From Hormiphora californensis (Eukaryota; Ctenophora; Tentaculata; Cydippida; Pleurobrachiidae): 64,000 nucleotides of DNA. A program made the position numbers and the translations under genes. The notes beneath the pieces were generated by a model. The model saw only the letters and a program-made list of their open reading frames with translations, ran no database searches and was not told where the DNA came from. Positions 18,343-42,495 of this stretch are shown one piece after another. Location of the stretch: contig CM035359.1 in assembly GCA_020137815.1 (NCBI GenBank), positions 4,808,032 to 4,872,031 on the forward strand, in the 5' to 3' direction. The first letter of the stretch is position 1; each line of letters starts with the position of its first letter.

Positions 18343-19227
18343 ACGTGTTGGGCAAAAAAAATGTCCCCCCTAGACTAGCATAGTTCCAGATATCGTAGAG
18401 CTCTAAAATTTTACACAGTTACTCTATGGGACAAATAAATAAGTTCCACAAAATTTCAGACTTTCAGCTCAAAGTTCATTTTTTTGATCAGAATGAACAT
18501 TGTTATTCATTCCAAAAAACATGATTTTTCGGTCCAAAAGCCAAGCAATTGTCTTTGGCTCTCGATTTTCTTTCAAATGCGACCAAGAAAAGCCAAAACG
18601 GACAATCACAAGGCACACCGTGGTCATGTTTCTGACAGTTAATCAGGTCATGTGATCCCCACCGAATCGTATAATTTATTCAGAATTGCTAATCAGGCTT
18701 AATGGTGGAGAATCACATATCACAGCTGCTAATGAGGGATGACGATGACTATTGGTCATGAGATCCGAAGCTCATTAACAAGTGGCCTCTTTACCCAAGT
18801 GCTCCCGAATCACATGTCGCTTTTTCGATACACATCCACATAGCGACGTGATACGTGATTCTCCCCCACTTCGCTGATTAGCAACCGATTCGATGGGGAT
18901 CACATGACCGTGAATAACTGTCAGAAACATGACCACGGATGTTGTTGCATTTGTGGTGGGTCGTTTTGGCTTTTCTTGGTCGCTTGAAAGAAAATCGATA
19001 GCAAAGACAATTGCTTGGCGCTTTCTTGGACCCGAAAAAATCATGTTTTTGGAATATGAAATAACACTGTTTCATTGTGATCAAAAAATGAACTTTGAGC
19101 TGAAATGAAAAGTCTGAAATTGGGGGACCTTATTTATTGTCCCATTAGGAGAACTGTTGTAAATTTAGAGCTCTACGATATCTGGAACTATGCTAGTCTA
19201 GGGGGGACATTTTTTTGCCCAACACGT
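18343..19227. mobile_element. Foldback element with ~370 bp arms, TA target site
   Basis: The ends ACGTGTTGGGCAAAAAAA and TTTTTTTGCCCAACACGT are inverted, with TA on both sides. The arms (about 18343-18720 and 18850-19227) pair over nearly their whole length with scattered differences. There is no transposase, so it is a non-autonomous element, possibly Tc1/mariner-like by its TA site. Confidence 0.8.
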
Positions 19228-19376
19228 TATATCCCATCACACGCGGGATAGAGCAAAATTATACAATCTATATGATTAAAATAGATATCAAAACGAAGTG
19301 CATACGACAAACAGACCCCTCCTCTTGCAAGGCTTGATTCGATACAGGTGTGTAACTAAATTTTCAAAGAGTTGGT

Positions 19377-19379
<3 letters not shown>

Positions 19380-19466
<87 letters not shown>

Positions 19467-20691
19467 AGAGAGAAAAGAGAAAGATAGAGAGACAGATAGG
19501 TTGTTGTTGAGGGTGTGGGGTTGTAACTGATGTTTGTGACTCCCCAGGGAGCATACCTGAGATGATTTGAATATTTACAGTAGATTAGTCGTTATTTACT
19601 TTGGTGACCTGTTTCCGTATCATATGGTCCTAATAAGATTGGTACTGCCAAACCTGTATATGGTCTATGTAATGATCAATGTTTTACCAAAATCTTGACC
19701 TTCGGTCCGGTGTGACTGTGAGCGCCGACGCGACAGAGTCTGTCACAGACCATGGCCTGGACATGCCAAAATGATAAGATTCGTCTGATGAATAATATCA
19801 AGCTAGATAGAAGATTCTCTAGACTTTTATATTATGCCTTCTCCTCCTCAGATCCTCTTCTCTCTGTCTGATCATGGTGGGTGGGCGACTACTCGTCACC
19901 CGACCTCATAATAATTCACCTGGCTGAAAGATGTGGCAGGGGGGGTATTAGTAGGTATTCCCCTACACATTAGGGAAACTCTCCCGGACGTCATTCTAGT
20001 ACCACTGTTATTGGTGGATCTTTTCTTCACTCTTGTCACCTTTCCCGACATCGGGCCATTTACTCCCGGCCTCCACACCGTTCATATCGCCCTCCTTCCG
20101 CCCACGAACTAAACCGATCCCATTCGCACTCTGCAGCCCCCCTTTCTTGACTCTCTTCGGATACCCTCGCCTAACATTTTTTCGTTCGCTAGCTCATACT
20201 GAGTCGCTACCTGCCCAAGGCAATTCACCTCCCTCTATCGTTGTATAAGCCTTTACCGGGGGGGGAGGAGAGCACCTTGCTCCGTACGGCTGTATCGGGT
20301 TGCGGGTGTGTGGTGTGTATGCTCGTACTGTTTCTCGGAACGTTCTGTCGTTCTGACTAAAATTATTTGAAACGGATATGACACAGTCTGATATATATCT
20401 CCTGAGAGATCTCTCTATAGATATATCTATAGATTGCTAGAGATCGAGCAGAGAGAGAGAGAAGGAGAGAGAGAGAGCGAGAGAGGAGAGAGAGAGAGGA
20501 GGAGAGATAGAGAGAGATAGAGAGAGAGAGAGAGCTAGAGAGACGAGAGAGAGCTCTCTCTATCTTCTCTCTTCCTACTGCTCCTCTTCTCTCTCTCTTC
20601 TATCTCTCTCTCACTATGTCTCTCTCTCTCTCATATCTATCTCACTAATCTCTCTCTCTCTAACTATCTATCTCTCTGCCTTGTTCTCTCT

Positions 20692-20748
<57 letters not shown>

Positions 20749-20755
20749 TGACCCA
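19380..20755. repeat. (GA)n and adjacent GA/CT tracts
   Basis: (GA)n occupies about 19381-19480. An imperfect GA tract at 20445-20555 is followed directly by CT tracts at 20556-20750, so the two halves are self-complementary. No gene was recognised in 19560-20440. Confidence 0.85.
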
Positions 20756-20994
20756 TTCACCATAGCTAATATGCCACTGCTATATTGTCTATTTTCTGTC
20801 TGTGTGGTTTTCTATCCCCCTGGAATCTTTGTATCGCTATCATGGTGAAGGATCTTCATCCCGCAAACGGTAATTGTACTGTAAAAGCAAAAGATAATAT
20901 TAATATGTAGAGTAAAAGTGTAAAAATGGTTATTTTTGCAGTGCATTTATTTTTATTTTGGGATTGAAAAACCATGAAATTTTTGACAGTGAAA

Positions 20995-21050
20995 CTTTTT
21001 TGGGAGATTAGTTTTTAAGTTTTAAGTTTAAAAACTAATCTCCCAAAAAG
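20995..21050. repeat. Hairpin upstream of the thioredoxin-fold gene
   Basis: The arms TGGGAGATTAGTTTTTAA and TTAAAAACTAATCTCCCA form a long stem about 80 bp before the proposed start codon at 21129. It may be a small inverted-repeat element. Confidence 0.75.
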
Positions 21051-21128
21051 ATAAAATTGATAAAGTTTGGGAATTATTTGAACAGAGTTAGGGAAGAGAG
21101 AGATACGCGAAATTCTCACAGTTAAATT

Positions 21129-35040
<13,912 letters not shown>

Positions 35041-36157
35041 TAACTTGGCAGTCAATTAATGACCCACAAACACCGATGTATCTAAGCTCGTGCAGCTACC
35101 CCGGCCGCAAAAGTAGATAAAAGTCTCACACACAATATTCAATCATATTGTGGCTCTTATGAATATTTTATTCATTAGATCCACGATTATGGTTATGCAG
35201 TTGCATATTATGCAGTTGCATATTATGCAGTTAGCAAGCACCAAAGGTCTTGTCCCTCAGCTACCATATATAATCATTAGTCTCTGATGAAAGGTAATAT
35301 TGATACATATCTGCATGACTCTAATATACAACCCCCCCTCCCGCCAGAGGACGATAAGACGACACCAATTAATGGCCACTAACTGATCGGAGGAGAACAC
35401 TCGATATATATTCAGGGGATCGGATACCACTTGTCGAGTAATATACAGGGGGTATAAGGAGTACTATAGTATAGTATAATATAGTACTTCTATATACTCA
35501 ACGAGATACCACCATGATTTTTCAACAAACCATGCATGATACGTAAACTCTGAATATATATGAGAACTTGAATTGGGACTGTGTGTATGTCGTAGAAATG
35601 CTAGAGTAAGTTTATGGATGATTAATTAACGGTTAGTTAACATTTGTAATGATAGATCTAGGTGTTTGCTTTTGTGTGGCTGTGATTAATTTGTATAGTT
35701 TTCCAACCCAAAATATAGTTCCCAACAAATTTAAAACACGACTGGTTCACTGTTTCCCGAATAAATTCTTTTTAAAAACACATTTTTGCGTTCACATATG
35801 GTACAAAAAAACCTTCGCACCAATTTGAATTACTGATCATAGGATAAAATTCCTGGTAACAAACACACATCAGTTTCTGATACTTTAGGGCTTTCTGGCA
35901 GCGGATTACGGGGGCCAGATCGGTTCGGCGCTTCCAGACAGCTTTAGGGCGAGGTCTGTATAGTGCTGTTTACAGAACCACGTCCCGAAAGTTTCATCAA
36001 TAATCCAATTCTCAGTAATATAACACGATTTAAATCTCCAACCACACCACGCAGAGAGGAACATACTCGGTCAAACTAGAAGTAGAAATAGATAAACAAG
36101 GCCTGGTTTCTCAATAATCTCAAGAATTTCACTTTTTCTTCCAATGTAGTTGTACAG
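35041..36157. other. Intergenic, nothing recognised
   Basis: AT-rich, with a short direct repeat of GCATATTATGCAGTT around 35195-35230 and an AATAAA at about 35759 that could end the thioredoxin-fold transcript. No exon was found. Confidence 0.4.
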
Positions 36158-36266
36158 CAGGAACCGACCGAAACAATTAAACAACCAATCAAAACTCGTT
36201 ATTTAGGTCAGGTGACTGGTTATCAGCCAATCAGGGACCAGTATTTACTGATTCGGTCGGTTCCTA
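36158..36266. mobile_element. 109 bp hAT-type MITE, copy 1
   Basis: The ends CAGGAACCGACCGAA and TTCGGTCGGTTCCTA are inverted. The 8 bp duplication TTGTACAG flanks it at 36150-36157 and 36267-36274. The second copy, also 109 bp but in the other orientation, is at 58522-58630. The ends and 8 bp duplication fit hAT. Confidence 0.88.
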
Positions 36267-36701
36267 TTGTACAGAGTACCCAACTGTCCATCACAGACTG
36301 CAGTTTGGATAATGTTACAAAATGTTTTCAAATATATCAAAAGGGGAAGAGAGATAAAGCGGAAATGGATGGTGTAAAAGAGAAATCTACTGGAAAATTC
36401 TTTCTCTTGAATACCTTATTGAATTGGTTTTACAAATCTTCCACAAATTATTCAATAACTGTTTTAAGTAAATTAATAATAATGGGAATAATGTAATTTT
36501 GAAGTCTGTCTTAAGAGTCCAAAACACTAGCAACAAATAAAAATGACCACTTGCATGGGTATAACCTGATCCCTTATATCATGGACATAAAGGGTAACTC
36601 AACACCTTATTTGGACATAAACACAGGCCAAGGTCAACTTCTTATATGCAATGGACAGTTCTATCCAGACACGCTGATTAACCATATCAAGATACGTCGC
36701 A

Positions 36702-37824
36702 TTAAGTCCGTTCAACGTCACTGTTGCTCTTGTGTTTGAGTTTTCGTCGCAAAAAAGAGAAAATCTGAAACAGAGAAGGAGGATTTAGACACGGGATTGG
36801 TAACATGAATTCTACAATGGCATTTCAAAGGGTGAACTCAATATATAACACTGCAGTGTTTTGAATATTACACTTACCCCCTGTGGCTCAGGTTTCTCAA
36901 GTCGCTTCATTTCCTCCTGTTTTGTCAGTAACAACTGGTACCGGACAGTACAGGCATCTTGAATGGCCCGGGCAACCTCCGCACAACTTCCATCGTTCTT
37001 AAGGGGAGAATGGGAAGGTTAATAATCAACGCGGTACCAGTACGTCCCCATTAGTTGTACAATACAATGTACTGGTACAATACAATGTACTGGTACAATA
37101 CAATGTACTGGTACAATACAATGTAGCTAAGGATACAAATACGGGTAACATGGGTACATCGTTAGCACAAAATAACCAAAGGATGGTTAATCTTCAAATT
37201 AATTGAACCTGGTAACTTGGCAATAAAACGATTTTTGTTCCCTATTCAGGGCTATTGACAGCAGGGGTTTACTTGTTATGTTCTAACCCTCGTGGTTAGA
37301 GAGTTGAGCAAGGAAAGGTGGGTAGTATATAATGGATCTTTGAGGGCAAAAATATCGGTACAGTCGGACCCCGATTTACAGGGATTGTCGGGGAAGGGGT
37401 TTGCCCGGTAAATCGGGGTGCCCGGTATATAATCGGGGTCAAATACCGTTAATTTCCTTAATATCGGGGGAAATTTATCCTCCCGGTAGATAGGGGTCCG
37501 ACTATTTGAAGGAGCGTTTTTCACGGTGTGACAAACCAAGATGAGAAGAACTTTTTCTCATCCGAGTTTGTGTGGCTAACACCGTCTCAAACGATTGAGC
37601 ATTCTATGTGAGGGGTGGGTAGATCAAATCTTGGCGGCAGAGATTCTCTGCCACCAAGATTTGATCTACCGACCCCTGAGTTTGATCCTTATTCTGTGAG
37701 AGAATGACAAATCAAACTCAGTTGAGATCCTAGGGTTAATTTGTATACCTTACCTATCAATTTGAAGATAACTATCTTCAAAGTATTCCTCCTCACCTTG
37801 GACCATTGTTCTATGGAAATGAAC
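36702..37824 (-). CDS. 3' end of an unrecognised gene (last three exons)
   Basis: In transcript order the exons are 37824-37797 (28 nt, phase 2 in), 36997-36878 (120 nt) and 36764-36702 with TAA stop. All have good AG and GT sites and join in phase. The middle exon (NDGSCAEVARAIQDACTVRY, then QLLLTKQEEMKRLEK) looks strongly coding and helical, possibly a coiled coil. The end is basic (IFSFLRRKLKHKS). The visible protein is about 70 residues. I do not recognise the family. 5' exons must lie above 37824, towards or beyond the 2 kb element at 38749-40807; I could not find them. Confidence 0.62.
37050..37128. repeat. 19 bp tandem repeat in the intron
   Basis: About four copies of GTACAATACAATGTACTG lie about 50 bp upstream (in transcript sense) of the acceptor of the 120 nt exon. 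The unit is partly palindromic (GTAC at its edges). Confidence 0.9.
37361..37504. mobile_element. Pogo/Tigger-like MITE, copy 2
   Basis: Begins CAGTCGGACCCCGATTTA after TA, contains TAAATCGGGGTGCC and ends GGGGTCCGACTA, so its right end has decayed. Relative of 5489-5654. Confidence 0.78.
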
Positions 37825-38220
37825 CTGCAGTTAGAAGACAACATCCAATACAATCACGGGTAATATGGTAGTTCTGGGCTGAACATTTTCGACCGCTTTA
37901 AAGCGCTTTATAGCGTTTGAAAAAGCGCTTTATAGCGCTATAAAGCGCTTTAAAGCGGTACCGCTTTCATTGCTAACAATTCGTATTTTTAGTGTGTGCG
38001 ACGGGTTAGGGCTATCCGTTAGGGTCTGGTTAGGGTTTGGTTTGGGGTTATCGGTTAGGGCTATCGATTCTCTATGGACAATGTTAAAATCTGGGTGCCT
38101 TCCATTGCTAAAAATTTATCGATTTTGGCGGTCGAGACGGGTTTGGGCTGTTGTTAGGGTCGGGTTAGGACTTAGGGTTTTGTTTGGGGTTATCGGTTAG
38201 GGCTATCGATTCTCTATCAG
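37617..38220. repeat. Hairpins and a duplicated TTAGGG-containing segment
   Basis: Positions 37618-37670 form a hairpin (GTAGATCAAATCTTGG arms). Positions 37893-37965 are nested palindromes of CGCTTTAAAGCG. A segment of about 75 bp with GGTTTGGTTTGGGGTTATCG near 38035 repeats near 38170; each copy holds several TTAGGG words. Confidence 0.75.
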
Positions 38221-39104
38221 ATACCGTTTAGTTTACTCAAATTGGCCATGTGGTTGCGTGGCTATAGCCGTTTGAAAAAAGTCGGTCTAAGTGTACTCTG
38301 ATTCAACTTGGCACGTCTAAATGTACTCTTGATCATTTGGTACGTGTGTTGTGTGAAGATGAGTGGAAGATGTTGGAGGCGTTGGTTTGGAGTTAGACGG
38401 AGGAGTATTTGACATAGGGACCAGGGGCGGCTCTGCCATGAGGACGATGCGGACGCTTCCGCATTTTTACTATCATGGAGAGAAAAAGGAAAAATTCAAG
38501 GAAAAGGGTCAATTTTTCTCAAAATTTGATGTTTTGAATGGGATTTTAGTGTAATCTGCGCGCCACACAGGTTTTTTGCCGTCGCAGTATTTGTTGATTC
38601 ACGTGCTACGTCAAAATAGCCAATGCGGACCATCCGCATTGGGTATTTCGACGGAACACGCGAGTTAAAATTTTTCGGCCGCATATTGGTCAGAGCGGCT
38701 GAAAGCCGCGCACCGCCCCTGATAGGGACATCGACATACTTCGAGTTAAAGTCGGATTTTTTGAAGTTGTCACACTATGGGTTGGCCGCGAAAAAAGAGG
38801 GCGCGACGTGCCCAACACTATGGGGTCAATTCCGGTCAGCTCGCGAGATGCCGAGTTTATGGCCCCAGAACGCGCAACTAAGCTCTAAATATCGACCCTG
38901 TTGCGCGTTTTACACATAAAATTGGCGCTGGAAATACCAAATATGTCTACGCTCCGAATAGCGAAAAAAAATTATTTCATTTTAAAGTTTTCAAATGGCT
39001 CTCATTCTCTCATTTTACAGATTATAGATCCAATTTGGTCTCATTTTGTGTGCCAAACGATGGACCAAATGTGAAAAAATGGCCATTAAACCAGGAACGG
39101 CGCT

Positions 39105-39290
39105 GGGCTCTGGGCCCAGCAAGTCCCTGGGTGTCCGGGGCCAGGGGCGGCAGCCTCGGTCAGGGGGCGTGGGGGGTGAAACCCCCCACAAGCAGGGTCC
39201 AGGGGCGCAGCCCCGGCGGGGGCGTAGGGGGCAGAGCCCCCGCAGGCAGGGTCCAGGGGCTGCAAGCCCCGGTGGGGATTGAGCCGGGCT
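39105..39290. repeat. GC-rich palindromic repeat cluster
   Basis: Repeated words such as GGGTCCAGGGGC, GCAGCCCC and GGGGGCAGAGCCCCC form several short hairpins in a locally very GC-rich patch inside the 2.06 kb element. Its composition differs sharply from the AT-rich surroundings. Confidence 0.75.
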
Positions 39291-39765
39291 CAGGTGTGCT
39301 CGGGTGTGCTATTTTTTCAAATGCCTCATTTAATTCAAAATTTCACTTGGTATCGGGTTAAATGAGCTCCTACGATCATTCTAAAACATTTTATCACAAA
39401 GTTTTGGCTCTACCATGGCCCAATTACGTTGGCACGAGCTATGCCCATATATGGGCATATTCATTTCAAAAAGTCTGTTTTAGGGCGTTATTTCGAACAA
39501 AACACACATATCAATCGTCTCGTGACAACTTATACAACTGTTACTTTCAGTTTGAGCCTTCAGATATCCACTTTATGAACAAAAATAAAAATTTTTCTCC
39601 CTTTTTTTCTTGCTAATTTTACCAACTTGCAGAATCGTGGGCATGAATTTTAATTTTTTTAGTTTTTTCTTGGTGGAAAGCAAATTTCGGTTGTAATCGA
39701 CTAATTTTGGCCTGCGGAACACGATCCCGTTCATGAAAAAGCTCTCAAAATTGAAGAACATCTCC

Positions 39766-39856
39766 AAAATGAACATTTTTAGTCAAAAATGAACATTTTT
39801 AGTCAAAAATGAACATTTTTAGTCAAAAATGAACATTTTTAGGTCAAAAATGAACT
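39766..39856. repeat. 22 bp tandem repeat
   Basis: Four to five copies of AGTCAAAAATGAACATTTTT lie inside the 2.06 kb element. The unit is partly self-complementary. Confidence 0.92.
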
Positions 39857-41422
39857 TTAGCATCATTTAATGATGCATATCAATTCCTGTCAGTTTCGAG
39901 GTGCTGAACACAATCCTGACCGTAAAAAGTTTATATCAAGAACATGTCAAAAACTGGTGAAAACCACACATAATTTCCTGTATTTACCATTTTTCGGTTA
40001 AAAACTACACTTTTTAAATCGCGATGCCAACGTAACTGACAAACACTATCCAGATTCTGTTTTGCTGATGTGATAGAGAATTGTCCATAGTTTCACATTA
40101 GCTAGATACTGAATGGCCTAGTCAAAAAAAAATTTGAAATAGCACACCCTATTGAGCCCCCCCGAAAATTTCGGACATTTTGAGGCGTTTTTAAACGATT
40201 TTAAGCATTTCTGAACTCCTTTTGTGAAAAATGGGAAAAAAATGAAAGTTTGCTGATGACGAGAAAAAAACATCCGCGCGCGCACACGATTTTCTGGGTG
40301 AACCGGACACCCTGGTCACGTCAAAATGCACTGTGGCGCACGAAAGAACCCTCTTTATGCTCTGCCGTGCGTTACAGGTGCGCGCAGTGCATCTGGGTGT
40401 CCGGCAGAGCTCCGGTCACCGGCCGGCTGCGCACAAATCCAAAATCTCGCAATTTTCACCGATTTTCTTCAAATTCTTGTTGTTTTTTCCATTTTTTCTT
40501 CTTTTCTCTCTCCGCCTTTTTGGTCTGGATGTCCGCGGACACCCACGAGCGCCGTCCCTGCATTAAACATCACACGCATTTACAGCGGCGTTTGTTTTGG
40601 GCGGCGTTTCCTGCGCTAAAAACGGCTTATTTTTGCGAGCCTAACCAGAAAAACGCGCGTTTTGACCCCATAGTGTGTCACCTCCCTTTTCGTGCGCGGA
40701 ATGTTTTTGCGTGTCACATCACATGTTAACGTGTGGTGTGAGCGTCAAAATTGATAAATTTCACATGCGCGGTCATTTTGGGGTGACAACTTCAAAAAAT
40801 CCGACTTTAGGAACTTGCCTCCGTTTCGATCTTCGCACCGAACTGTTCTGGGTTTGGCAAACGTTGCTGGCGGGATAAGGCAGCGCTTTTCAAGTTCTGG
40901 GTCATCATTCTAAAAAAAACGTGAAAAATCGATTTTGAAAAGCTTGAAATTGCTTTTTTTTAAACAAGTGTGTCGCGCGCATTTTTTCCTTCGTGTCTGC
41001 ACGCTGCATTATACGTAACGCGCTAACATTTGAGTTTATACGAAGCGCGCGGCTTTCATGAATTTTACTTTTTATTTTAGGTACCCGTTTACAAATTTCC
41101 GCACTGGATGTCTAATTTGACTCACATGACACGTCACACACACCTCATAATGCAATGTTGTTTGCCATCTGCCGTCTCACATGTCCCTCTCATGTGACTT
41201 GTGTCCTGTAGTAGTAGTAGCTCTCTCTTTCTCTCTCTCTCTCTTCTATTCTGTATATAGGTCTCTCTCCCTCTCTCCTTTCTGTCTCTATTACTCTCTC
41301 CCCTCTGCATGGAAGAGCCCACCGGTCAGCAGGAAATGAAGCGCAGCAGCTAGAGAGGCGGGAAATACGAACTCTGAGAAAGCGAACTTAAATTCGGGGA
41401 AACTAGGAACAGCTGAGGAATT

Positions 41423-42431
41423 ATGGAACAGGAACAAGGCCAGCAACAATCACAACGGGTCCAATACCAACCCATCCAGACAAACCAAAATGTTGTCGTT
41501 GTCTCAAGTGATCAACTGCAAAACTCCCAAAACACAGTCAGCCAGTTTTCGGGATTGATGCCTGTTGACGGTGCTCGGTTGGTCAATATAGTTAGTAACG
41601 ACAATGTCCCAATGTTGTTTGGCAATATCGCTCAAGGAGGCGGTGGTGGTGGTGGGAGGGCGGCCGCTGCTCCAACCGCTGCACCAACAGCAACTATAGC
41701 CACCCCTATGCAAGGTATATTCTGCAGAAAGAGAGGGGATAGAGAGGGGGAGGCGGAGAGAGAGAGAAGAGGGGGGAGATAGAGTGAGAGCATGCTAGAC
41801 ATAAACATATATTCTATCTGGTGAAATACATGAGATCGCCCCTCCCCCGTGATTTGGGGTTTTGATTCTTACAGCGTTTGAACAAAATTAATAAATTTCG
41901 CATATACTTACATGTGTTTGTGTGTGTGTGTGTGATTGTGTGTTTGTGATTGTGTGATTGTGAGTGTGAGCGAGTGTTACTCACCTTGCATTGGCACGTA
42001 GTAGTGGCTCTTTTCGGTAACTCACTCTCTTTTGGGTGAATTTTGTTGGTTGTTTTTAGTCGTCTGGCACCACCCATAATTCTAACATCGTTCATGTAGT
42101 GGCTAGCTCCTAGACAACATGTTCTCTCCTTTTGCTTGTACGGTATTTCTCTTAGTTGTGTACGGTTTTTATGCCCAGGTACATTGCGAACAGCTTGTAC
42201 TGTGTGTTCAGTGTTTGCAATTCCTTCGGTGTCCTGATATATATATGGTGTCTCAAGATAAGACTTATTTTGGAATTTTCCAATTAGCATCACCATGAAT
42301 CTTATGTATACCAACCAACAACAAGCGCAACAGCAACAACAAAATCAGAAACACATCCAGGAGAAATTTAATGGTATGTTTTCTGTTTCTCTCTCACTCT
42401 CTCACACACACACACACACACACACTCTCTC

Positions 42432-42495
<64 letters not shown>

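Larger units (their letters stand above)
38749..40807. mobile_element. 2.06 kb TA-flanked inverted-repeat element
   Basis: The ends AAGTCGGATTTTTTGAAGTT and AACTTCAAAAAATCCGACTT are perfect inverted copies with TA on both sides. A 151 bp deletion derivative sits at 50513-50663. No transposase can be recognised in the frames inside; the interior contains a GC-rich palindromic patch and a 22 bp tandem repeat. It could be non-autonomous, or a vehicle carrying unrelated DNA. Confidence 0.78.

Noticed and set aside
37985-38220. TTAGGG words suggesting an interstitial telomere
   Set aside because: The words are scattered in a duplicated GT-rich segment and not in tandem.
41814-42314. 166-codon minus-strand frame inside the USF gene
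   Set aside because: It is antisense to USF introns, contains a TG/CA repeat translation, and has no recognised domain.
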